Of a DNA stretch of 64,000 bases, positions 50,161 through 61,774 are shown in pieces (position 1 is the stretch's first letter; every line of letters begins with the position of its first letter). The notes below the pieces were generated by a model that was given only the letters and a program-made list of their open reading frames with translations, did not search any database and was not told the DNA's origin. The stretch covers positions 558,001 to 622,000 of the forward strand of contig VZRG01000281.1 of assembly GCA_013397435.1 (NCBI GenBank), read 5' to 3'. The position numbers were made by a program, and so were the translations under genes. The DNA is from Erythrocercus mccallii. Taxonomy: Eukaryota; Chordata; Aves; Passeriformes; Dicruridae.

Positions 50161-53100
50161 TGTTTCCATTGTTACCCACTTTCTGAAGAGGCCAACCTGC
50201 TGAAATAGTGGAGTTTATTTGGCTAGAAATCTGGCATGTACATGCTAGCTCTCGAGGGACAGTGATACCTACATCTAATGCTAATGAATTCACTGATCAG
50301 CTTAGCTCTAAAGTTCAGATCAGTCCAATTTGAATCAAAAAAAACCCCTCCACAGTCTGATTTTTGAAAAGAGATTTCTGGTGGTTAAAAAAAAAGAGAA
50401 GCAAAAATAATATTTATTTTGCCAAAGGAGTTTTTATAAAATGGTTCTTTTTGTTGAAAACTATGCAGTTCGCCAGTGCTCAACCTTTATTCATCTATAT
50501 TGCATGTTCTGCATGTGCCTACAATAAAATGTTGGCAAGTATTAAATATTCATCTTTGCTCCTAAGGAAAGCTGTCCAAAAAGAGTTTGCTTACATCTCT
50601 CCTCTGCTTAAAGCTTGCACTGGCTCTAAATGAAAAGCGAAGTTAAGACTAATATGTCATGTAGCACCACTGTCATCCTCAGGGACTAAAGGCAAAAAAT
50701 ACAATTCTCTCTTTTAAATGCTTTCTGAATCATTTTGAAGTATTGCATCATATGTTCCCATCAGGAGCAGCATAAGTCACAGAACAGTCTTTGCTTATGG
50801 AAGGTTCACATTTGAATTGCTGGACCATTTGGATTAAATTGCGTTTAACTTCTTAGCAGAGCCAATGAAGGTGCTAAGGGAGTTGCTAAAAATCTTTATG
50901 GCAGTAGGAGTTTGCTCCACTGTGTCTAAATTGCTAGCATCAAAATCCTCACACCACTCATGGAAACATGCCTGGTTAAAAGGAGCTATGGATAGTGGAT
51001 TTTAAGAAGAACCACTCCAATTGAGAGCAGCTATTTTGTTGCCTAATAGCCATCACACATTTGTTAAACTAGACCTCTGAGCTGTAAGGAGTTTCTTCTT
51101 TGTGACGAGTTATAGGAATCAGCAAAATAGAGATATTGGTGGGGGAAAACCACAAACAACCTCCTGGAGTTTATTTGGTGTTTTGTGATTTTTTAATATG
51201 GGTGATGATTTTTTATTCCACTTTCAAAATTAATAGTCATGGTAAGACGTGCAAGAGAACTGGAAATTTCACAAGTCGAGAGGCAGTGGCAAAAGGGCAG
51301 ATTGCAATGGAAAATCTGTGCAGCCTGACATGCAGCTCTAATGACAGCTTGAGCACTTTTGTGGCAGAATTGTGTGCCTGCACACCTATGCTTTATCAGT
51401 GTTTTCTTTTTATTCTGTTTTCATGTTGAAGCTCCACATTGAAGCCCCAGCTGAAATCAGTCTGTATGCTATGTGCTCACGAGTACAGTCAGACAGATAC
51501 TCTGCTGTGATGCTGGTTAAAACAAACAGGCAGCAGAGGAGGGAGAGTGGATAACTCTTTACAAAGGAGAGGAGGAAAGCCACTGGTTTGGCTCACCACC
51601 CCAGACAGAAGCAGGAGCTACACTGCACAGGCAATGCTGGGTGCTTAGGAGAATGATCATTACCTGCCAGGATTTCCGGAGAAAAGAGGCCTCAAGATAT
51701 AAAAGGAACAGAACAGAATTCGTACCTTTTTATTTAAGCAGAGTCCGGTACAGTCAATCTCTCCTCAGTAATTTTTGTGCCCTGTGACAATGTGAATGTT
51801 TACCACTATTGCTGGCCACTAAAACTCTGGCCACAGCAGTTTGCAGCAACTGAGAGCATAACAGTGGCCACTCCATAAAGAGATCGGAGTTTTACAGTCT
51901 CTAGAGTGCATTTGCTGCTTAGGGGAATGTGAAATACTGTACCTTGTTGCCTTTATGAGAGACCTGGACTGAAAGAAGTTCCTTATCCTTCACTGACAGG
52001 CGGTGGCCTGAGATCAAAAAAAATAAATTCAATTTGAACAGAAATGTGTCTTTAAGAGAGCAAAGGCTTAGCCTAGGCATCCTCCTGGATGATGGGGCTC
52101 CCTTCGGACCTGGTGTTGTGGAACTGTATTTGATAGAGCAGACCCAGACACACATGGCAGCAGAGGAAAAGGAGGCATTGAGTTTTCAAGCTTGGACTTG
52201 GAGCATTGTGGAAGATCAGACACTGCATCTGCCAGGTCAGCTGATAGAGCAGACCTCATTTCTCCAGTAGCAGCAAAAATAGCATGGGCCTTCCAGAGCC
52301 AGGACCAGGCAGGAGCACTTCTGTGGGTACACTCTTGGCTGTAAGAGCTAGAGAGGTGAGGTCACTGAGAAACCAAATGACAGAGAAATGCAGTCCGAGA
52401 GATATAAAGATATATGGTGAGAGTTGAAACATCAGAATGAGCAGCAGCTTAGAGATATGATAATGGGTTTTGTGAATTAACTTTATTTGCTTGCAAGGAT
52501 GGTGAGGAAGTTCCACAAATAAATCACTGTCTTCAAAGCCAAATGGTAATTTCTTGGCATGGGAGATTTGGGGGCCTTTCATTCAGTCTTGTGTTGCAGA
52601 TATCAGGACACCTTTCTCAGGTTGAATTTTTCTATAGAATATGTGCTGCTCTTTCTTCCTGCAGTCTGGCAGTGCCTCCTTAACATTTCATGGAGTGTTT
52701 CTGAGGGCAGTGTTTCCTCACACAGACAACTAGTTTTAAGAATTCCATCACAAGCCTTCTACTGTCTGTAGAAACTCATAGTCGAGTATGTTGGCCTTTG
52801 GGCTTTGTGTTCTCTGTAAGAGTAAAATACCATTTAACCTGTCATATATTTGTGGGGATGAATATCTGCAAACATCCTCAATATTAGAAAATCTGCAGTT
52901 CACAAGATTGCAAATATCCCAGATGTTACACTGAAATGGTTACACTATTATTTAAAACACTGAAGCATATAGGACTGTATGTGATCCTACAGTCTTATTC
53001 AGAAGCCTTGGTGTTCTGTATCCATTTGTTGCAAATTAAATATGAAGGGCTATGAATGTGAGTGTGTTAAGCCATCATGAATTGCTGCTGTGGAGATAGC

Positions 53101-54959
53101 TGCTATTTATCATTGCCACCCATTGTGAGGATGGAATAAGTAGTCTGAATGTCATATATACTGTATTTATAATGCTGTTTTAAGATCATCTCCATGTGCA
53201 GATGCTCTAGACAGAGGAACTTACAAGTACAGATGTGTCTGTTGTGAGGAGCTAAATAGATTTGAGATTATTATTTTGTAAAAGATGTATTTTAGCCAGA
53301 AACACTGCTGCAGTCACTCTGTCCCTGGCAACTTTCCAGTCATAAACAGCTGGCAATTAGCACTTACACAAAGATGCCTAAACATTGTCCAGCCAAAGGC
53401 TTCAGTGGTGACTTACCTGGAGCTTGAGAGCTGCACCTATTTTACATAAAATGGAGCAGATTGTGGCTGATTTAATCTTTCCAATGGAGCTATGGCCCAC
53501 AAAAGCTTGTGCTCCTGGCATGCTTTGCTGTACCCTGATCAAACCATTGCCTCATTGTGGAATTCAATGGGCCACATTTAGCCTCAAGGTTGTATTCCGG
53601 TTTTTGTGAATTATGTTAACTACTGACAAAGCCCACAAAGCCTTTCAATCCAAGTGTGGAAAGGCAGCAGTTAATCACTGTGCGTACTCAAAGAGGAGAA
53701 AAGACTTTGCCAAAATATAATAGAAGTTCTGATGATAAAATTTTAACAGTAACTATGAACAGACTGCTCATCATTTGTGCTGAACATTATGCAAGAGAGA
53801 AAGTTTCTGACCTGAAAATGTATAAACTCATTATAAGGCAAGAAAAGATTTTTATGAATCTAATTTGACTCATAAAACTATTGAAGAAGAAGCCTGGAGA
53901 AGAAAAATGCCAGTCACTGTGAAAGACAGATGGTGATGTCAGTCCACACCTGGAAGACTAAGGGATGATCCCTTCTTGGACTGCGCTCAATGTTGGTGAT
54001 CATGGGGCTGGGTTCACCCTACCAGGTTGGAGGGAGACTGAATCCATGGCTCCTGCTGACTGCATGGGTGATGTATTGCTCTTCCCCTGTTTGAAGTGAG
54101 GTGTGAGCGCTCTGCCCCAGCCATATTTTTGCAGAAAAGACTGGCACTCCTCCTCCATCCCTCCCCCAGCTGTCCTGTTGGAAGAGTTGTTTAGCTATCT
54201 AATGCAAATGAGAATTACAGACTGTGAATCCTGGTCTGACAGATTGACTTCCCAGCAGTCTGGAAATAGATGTCTGAACTCCTAAGAGGGGTATGATTTA
54301 AGAAGCAGCTTTTTCCTCAGTGTGTCCCAATGGCTAGCCCAGACACCTCCTGGTCACAGTGCAGGCTGCTGGGATGTGCCTCAGAGACTGCTGGCTCTGC
54401 ATGTGGTCCTAATTGCTGGCAGCCAAGAAGTTCATGCAGGGCAGGAGCCCGAGCTTGGCAATCCCAGGCTCTGTTTGTGTTCTTACAAAATCTGCCACCA
54501 TGCAGAAGGGTAAGCCCAGACGTGTGGCTGTGATGTTTAAGACAGGCTGGTTGTTCAGGAATTCTCACCTGACTTTTGCTTCATTTGGTGCATGTGCTTT
54601 TTTTACACAGTCACTTCTTCCTCTACAGTGCTAAAATATATACAGACACCACATTCAGTGCTGATAAATGTAAATTAGTGCTCAAGAAGACTACACAGGC
54701 TTAATGCCATGTGCCTGACAATTGATAACTCACTACCTTTCAAGAGTGAGATCTCGAGGACAGGGAGAGAGCACTCCTAAAATGGTAGCTCGATATTTGG
54801 AGAGGTCAAGAAAGTAAATAGAGCATAAGGAACTAGGAAGAAAGGAAATAGATAAGAAATCATGATCCATTTTTATTCTCCTGAATAAATACAGGGTGTA
54901 CTTACATTTTTTAAACTGAATATACACCTGATGGCCCTATCAGGCATGGCAGAAAAGGG
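50161..54959. other. Non-coding stretch, nothing recognised
   Basis: No exon, RNA gene or named repeat. A 70-codon plus-strand frame at 53656-53868 is lysine/isoleucine-rich and resembles nothing I know. Confidence 0.5.
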
Positions 54960-55400
54960 AAGATTGCAGTAAGAGAAGCTGAGATGAATCAGTGTATGAG
55001 AAGAATGTGTGAAGATACATTAAGTATAAGGGGACTCCTAGCCTAGAAAGGGGATGGCTTCAGGAGAACATCACAGTGGTCTGTAAAATCATCAGGTCAC
55101 TGAGATGGGACATTTGTGGAACTCATCACTTTAGTCACTTCATAATGTCCTTGACAGTAAAAAAGTTAGACAAACTCACAGAAAGTGAGTCTACTGTGGG
55201 TTACCAAGAACAAGGATACTTTTTGTCACTCCTGAAGTATTGAAGGTGCAGGTCACTGGGGATGAGAATGGAAAACCAAGGCTCTAGCTCTGCACATCTG
55301 TCCTGTTCCTGCATTTCTCTAAGCATTCCTTGCTAGGAATTGTGACACTAACAGCAATGGACACAGAGCTGAACCCAATTTATAATAAGCCTCCAATTCT
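54960..55400 (+). mobile_element. Ancient CR1 LINE 3'-end fragment
   Basis: 'agcctagaaaggggatggct' (about 55040-55060), 'gtggtctgtaaaatcatcagg' (55076-55096) and 'gtggaactcatcactttag' (55115-55133) follow the order of the ancient CR1 3' region. They are followed by 'ctgtcctgttcctgcatttct' (55299-55319) and a 'gacactaacagcaatggacac' tail (55344-55364). Heavily diverged, non-coding, edges approximate. Confidence 0.7.
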
Positions 55401-58400
55401 CTTTTGCTTTTCTTGAAAAGGCTTCGAAGAGGAGAAAAATATCACCCGAGACAGCGGCTTGCATCTCTTCCTACATAAAGGAAGAGGTTATTCTCCAGAC
55501 ATGTTCATCTTTGCTCGAATGTATTGGCCTTGTGCATTGTTTTCCTAAGCAGATACTTCAGAAAACACTTCTACATACAAACATACTACATGGTTTTCTT
55601 TCTTCCCTGCTTGCAACAATTAAATATGTAAAAATGATCCCACAAAAGCTTACCAAAACCAGATCCCCCTATGCCCTAAGGGACAGAGGTTTAGGATTTG
55701 GAGATAAATAGGGTGACAGGAGGAGCCAAGTACTTGCCTAAGCTTATGCACATTCTGTAACAAAACAGAGACCTCCAGAAATCCTAACAGTCTTTACTAA
55801 TGTCACCATGGCCTCTTCACAACCACCATATGCTATCCACTTATCTTCCATCCCTCTGGTTGGAATAGACAGACATTTGTTTTGTTACCAAATGTGAGCA
55901 CATGTTCAGACCATCAGTGCCTCAGATGAGGTTCTTGCTGCAGCGTAGGTGGTAATTGCACGACAGCTCCCTCCCTGCATCCCCTGCATCCCAGAGCCAG
56001 AAGCAGTGGCTGTGCCACTGTGCCCGGGGTGCCCTCACCAGTGTGGGGCAGAAAGCCCATACCAGAGCACCTACAGCTGCTGGCATTAAACCCTCACCTT
56101 CCCACTGTCAGCAGGACACCCAAATTACCTCTGCAGCTGAAAGAGGTATGAACCTTTTGTGATCAGTGCTGATTTAACTCTTGGAGGCTGAAGAGAAGCT
56201 CATAGTCAAGTCGAAGGAGATTTTTATCTCTTGTGAATAAGTGTGTTGGTGGAAGGAAAAGGAATATTTTAATAAATTATTCACAACCTTTCTCCTCCCT
56301 GGAATGGGCTAAGGAGTGGAGATAGGCTTTCTGCTGAACAGGTTGAAAAGAACTCTGTTTTTCAGAAGGACTGAGCCACCTTTCTGCTGAGCACAAGTAA
56401 TTCAATGCCGAGACATGCTTTAAATGCATAGTGGTAAAAGGGGAGGGGGGAGACAAGTTAGCTGCTAGAGGAGCACATATAAAAGAAAAAAAGCAACCAG
56501 ATGATGATGCCAAGTGTAAAAATGTGCTGATAGAAATCCTCACAGCTTCACATGCTGAGATTATTTCATTAATAGTTGGATGAAAATGCATTGTCTTGTC
56601 CTTATGAAGGGCTAAAAACCTTGCAGGGACTCCATTCCTCCAGTAAAACTGATTTTCAGAGCCCTGCTTGGACCATGACTTCTCAGGGACAAGCTGAGGG
56701 CAGTGGTGGCTGTGCTGTGGGATGGGAAGAGTGTCACAGGGGGACTCTGGAAGCTGAATTCCTGGAGAAGAGACAGGCTGCACAGGCTCAGCCTCTTGTA
56801 CCAAACTGTCACAGTGATCTAATTACTGGAAGTGAAGTGTGTGACATCTGGAGAAGTGCCCGAGCTTCAGAGTGACTTAGGCAGCCAGTGAACCCTGCCC
56901 CGCACGAGCTCACCACTGCTGCACTCACCAACCCGCTCATCTGTTGCAAACACAAGTTTGCATCGGGCTGGGCGCTGCTTTCAGCTGGAAATGCAGTGTA
57001 TCCAGTGTATTATGCTTGTGATAAAAACCAACCTCTCTGCAGGATTTTCCCATGCACTCCAGTGGGGAGGCATTAATTAATGAAGGGCACACGCTTTGGT
57101 GTGACGAGGCTGCTGACACCTTCCGTACTGTCAGGCATAAGATACTACTAGGATTTCTCAAAATTACAGGAGAAAATTTCCACATATCTCAGGAAAGGTA
57201 TTGCAGTCACCATGAGATAACCCTCTTCTGGATCTCATTAGGATGGGTGAAGATGAATTAATCACTTGTCTGGAAGTGCTGGCTGCCTAGGGATCAGTGA
57301 TCATGACCTGAATGCATTCACTGTAGGCAGACAAAAGATGGTTGCTGTTTGATTCTTCAAAAGGGCTAATTTCCCAAAGTTAAAGAAAATTGCCAGGGAA
57401 ATTAATTGGGAGAAAAGGTGTAGAGAGGGAAATGGGAATCCTTTAAGAGAACTAATTAGCTGGCCAGAAAGCCACACTTTCACACTCCAGAGAGAGGAGA
57501 GCTCTGGCTAACAGACCTCCTTGGCTCATATGCAAAGAGAATGCAATTAGGAATAACAAACCAATATATAACACACAGAAAATAGATAGCAAGGGGAACA
57601 AATAAGTAACTATTTAAAGCACAAGGCAAGGGACAAAGGGAAGAACTAGAAATATAATAGAAACAAACACATGTGTAGACAAGAATAAGGTCACTTGCTA
57701 GATAGGGATACTAAAATTGTTAGCAATAATGTGGAAGAGGCAAAAAGGGGAATAAACAGTCTGCAGGGAAAAAAAACAGTAAATGGATACATACTATATG
57801 AAGCTGAGTCATTTAACAGAGTTGTCAGGTGTTGCGTCAACATTTTTTTTGGCAGATTTAATATTAAAACTTCACAGAATATGAGAGAAGAAACCACAGA
57901 AACAATTTGAAGGCTTAGCTACAAGGGCTATTTTATTACAAAATGTTTTCTTGTTTTGCAGGCATAAAAACTATATTTATTTGGCAGAAAAACCTGAACC
58001 AATGGCTAGAAACTGAGTAGAAAGTGTATCTTTTCAACAGTGAGTGTAACTAACCATTGAGAGAACTGGAGAAAATCAGTGACCCTCTGTAAAACAGGTT
58101 TTGACCTCAGCCATGTTTGCTCTTCAGCACCTAGCCAATACTCGTGAGGGGCTGGTGAGCAAAGGACGACTGCTTGGTTCCATCAAAGTATCAGAGGAAA
58201 CAGCTTTCTCCAGCAGCAGAGGGAGAGTGGGTTGTGGATTTTGGTTGTGTGGGGTGACTTGTCTCCTTGTGACCACAAGCAGAGATGAAACTAGAAAGGT
58301 CTGTAAGAAACTAGAGAGAAAGAAGCTTCCTGAAACTGTCTGTAAGAGGTCTGTGAGAACAAAGAGAAAAAACAGCTTTCCCCTGAGAAAACCAGGAGCT

Positions 58401-61400
58401 CAAAGCTGGGGGTAATTTGGGAGGGCATGAGTAATTGTTTAAATGGTGCATTTTTCTTTCAGTAGAACCTTGTGTACTAGACACTGAGAAAGGAAATGTT
58501 CATTGAAGAAGAAATAAAGAAAAGTCACAGCTGTGATTTGACTAATTGCAAAACGTAGCAGGGAGTTGGCTGTGTGCAGGCCAATGCCACAGTTCACCTT
58601 GCACCCTCTGAAATCTCAGTCTTCCTCATCAAAGGCTTGATGATGCCAATTATATTTTTTGGGTGTTCCTAGATTGCTGGAACCAGGTCTTAAAGATTTG
58701 GACTTGGTTGCAACCCAGTTTGGTTCAGTACAAAGAGCATATCTATTCCTAGTGCTAAACAAACCTGGCAGAAAAAGCATTTCTTCCTCCTTGGTGAGGC
58801 AAGGGGGCACAAATTAACTCCAGTCTTTAAATATTTCTTGTCACCTTCAACAAATATCTGTATTGAATAGGAGTACTATATGCTTACTATGAACCATTAT
58901 GAAATGTTGAGGGGTTTATACCCCAGGAATATAAGCAGGCTCTGACTAGTGGTCATAGTCCTGCTCATGAGATGGGTGGGGACAGCATCAGCTTCTCTCT
59001 GGGCAACGCTATCAGAAACCTGCACAATCCATAGGCCATGGTTATACAACTGCCATATCAAAATAAAGAAAATACCACACCATCTTATTTGCAGTTTAGG
59101 AGAAGAAAGGGAGACAGAGTCTGATCTAAATGACATTGATGTTTTTAGGAGCTTTTCTAGTCAATTAAGTTGGAAACAGATAAGGCACAAGAACAGGCAC
59201 AGAATGCAAAACAAGAAGTATTCAGTTGAATGAAGGGGGAAAACCTGATAAGGAAAGGCAGAGGGTGAATCATATTAAGTACTCTACAGGATGGAAAAAT
59301 AGGCTGCTTATTAGCCAATGGGAGCATGGGAATTGTTTTCATTTGTAATGGTATTTTGTCATTTTATATTGAAGTGTGTTTTCTTACAATAGAAGCATCA
59401 TATAGCAAAGCACAAATACACAAATACAAAAAAATAAACTGCCTACTACTTCTAAAACAGGAACCCAGCCTAGCAAGGCTATCTCACAAATGACCCAGGA
59501 GCAGGACCAATCACTGCCTGTTTCAAGAGGGTCCAGTGTGATGAAGGTCTTGGACAAAGAAATGTGAAAGCACGTCGTTAGAAAACATGCAGAATAGAAT
59601 TCTAACCTTTCCTCTTCTATCTCTGCAATGCTTTGGGAAGACATAGAAAAGCCTGTCATCAGTTTTGCATGTTTACAAAGACTCAGGGTATTATATCCTA
59701 CAGCTTCTAGCACTGATTTCTACAGCACAAAAAATTTAGTGCCCTGACATTGAAAGCATTGCACAGGTTGCAGCTCAGTAGTGGATCAGAACGCTGCACA
59801 GTTTCCAAACGCAAAATGTCAACACAATTCATAATATTTTCTAGATCGAAACTGGAAAGTGCATTGCAAACCTATATGGCCTGATTATTATTAACAATTT
59901 ATTAAAGCCCTTGGTTTATGGATGAGTGAGTGACTCCTGGAAAATGGAAGACCACATGTACAGAAATTCTTATTCTGATGATGACTTGCAGTCCCTTGTT
60001 CTAATTGCTGGATCACGCTTCCTGTGATGGATGCGGCAGGGTGGCTTTGTGCAATTCATGGCCCTGTAATTAGGAAGATGTGCAATATTCTGGAAAATAG
60101 CCACACCTTTTCTGAAGAAATTTCTCTCATGGGTTTAATTCACATCATCTAAAATCACTGAGTTTAATTCACATTGTCTGAAATCACCCTGAACCCAGCC
60201 TGAATTTGATCCCATGAATATCTTCATTTGCAAAGCTTTGGCAGTTTTACTTTCACCAGTCATTGCAGGAGGAGTTATATTCATGCAAGGATGTCAACAC
60301 TTGGCTTGTGATAAGATGCAGCAAGGAAGTGAAATGAGGTGCAGTTATTGGCTGATAATAGCACTCTTGACAATACACAACTGTGCTGCAGGCAAATGAA
60401 ATATGTTTTGTGAAAATGGGCTACTGTCCAGCACTTAAAATAAATGTTTTTGAAGTGCTAGTAGACCTGCTCTATAAAACACCCCAAGACTGCGTATGGA
60501 ATGCAAATCCATACTGGTCAGAAGGACAAAAAAAAAAAAAAATTAAAGACCATGAACATTTTGTGAGTGTGGGAAGAAAAGCTGTTCTACAGCAATATTG
60601 TTTCCCCAGTTGAGAGTGGTCTGTGTTGCGTACATAGTTTTCCTCAAGTTTCAGAATCACCTGCTCCTTAACATTGAACCTGTCAGTTCAATTACACATC
60701 CATCTTATCATGCTAAGCCAAATTTAAAAGAGCTCACCATGGTGTGCTGATGAATAAGTTTGGGGTTTTTTTGCAGGGCAGTAGTGCCTGCAGTAACTCC
60801 CGTTTTTTGTCAGTGTGATTTACTAGAGTGCATGTATCCTGACACATATTAATAATGGTTCATGTTTAAACAAGTCACACTAGACCCCTAAAAAGAGTGT
60901 GTAGTTGCATATTCTGCATCAAGTTAAGCCCACATAGAACCAGAGATCACAGAGGCCGTGAATTGCTTGAAAATAGACACATTTGCTCTATCAGGAGAGG
61001 GTTTTTCCCTGATGACCAATGATCACATCCAAGAGTGTTTCTTCCAGACCCTCTCAAATTAAATCGGTAAATATGGAATCAGGCTAGACAACCGTGCTAC
61101 TACACTCAGAGAGCTGCTTTCTCTGGCATGGGAGCACTATCAGTGGAAAGAACTCAAGGGAAGCTTCATTTTTAGAATGTAAGATATTATTTAATAAAGA
61201 GAAATTTAAAAATGCAAAATTATTCCAACTATTGCAACTATGTCACAAAACCTGTGTTTCTAAAAGTGCATTGAGTCTGCAATACTGTCAGTAATAATAA
61301 GCTGGGGAGACTTGGAGAGCTATGCTCTTCTTTATCTCTTTAACTGGCATAGCTTCATTGACTGCTGCAATTATTACTGATTGACACCTAAGTGGATTAG

Positions 61401-61628
61401 AAACATGTACTGCACATCTTAACTGCACATGAATGACTGCACTGTGCTAAGAAAAAAACTTGGAAAACTCCATTTTTCACCTCATGGGTGTTTTTGTTGT
61501 TCCTTGAGACCATGAACTGAATTTATAAGTTCCCATACATGAAGTCACATCTGCTGTTGTAACATGGGACAGCTCATCTTATTTTGCAAGACAGTATCAT
61601 CTAAGTGGACTTTTGGCTATTTTTTAAA
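55401..61628. other. Long non-coding stretch; possible ancient CR1 inner fragment
   Basis: No gene recognised. The A-rich part at about 57500-57900 (for example 'aagcacaaggcaagggacaa') gives a faint impression of the CR1 ORF2 region before the RT, but I cannot support it. A 29-bp tandem duplication at 60131-60188 is listed separately. A13-14 run at about 60529-60541. Confidence 0.45.
60131..60188. repeat. 29-bp tandem duplication (two copies)
   Basis: 60131-60159 and 60160-60188 share GTTTAATTCACAT, TCT and AAATCAC in register, 24 of 29 identical. Both start at a G and abut exactly. Confidence 0.85.
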
Positions 61629-61774
61629 GTGGTTTTTTTTTGGTTTGGTGTTTTTGTTTGTTTGTTTTGCTTTGTTTTGGGGTTTTTTGTTGTTGTTGCT
61701 TTGGGTTTTGGCTTTTTTTGTGGTTTTTTTTTGTTTGGTTGGGGTTTTTTTTGGTTTTTTGGGTTTTTTTTTTT
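61629..61774. repeat. G/T-only-like strand-asymmetric tract
   Basis: About 145 bases are composed almost wholly of G and T on the plus strand, with many TTTT/GG, GGGG and TGT runs and very few A or C. On the other strand it is an A/C tract. It generates spurious hydrophobic frames (Phe/Leu/Gly/Val) and their Lys/Gln shadows. Confidence 0.95.

Noticed and set aside
57500..57900. Possible ancient CR1 ORF2 fragment
   Set aside because: Only a faint impression from A-rich text. I could not line up specific motifs with confidence.
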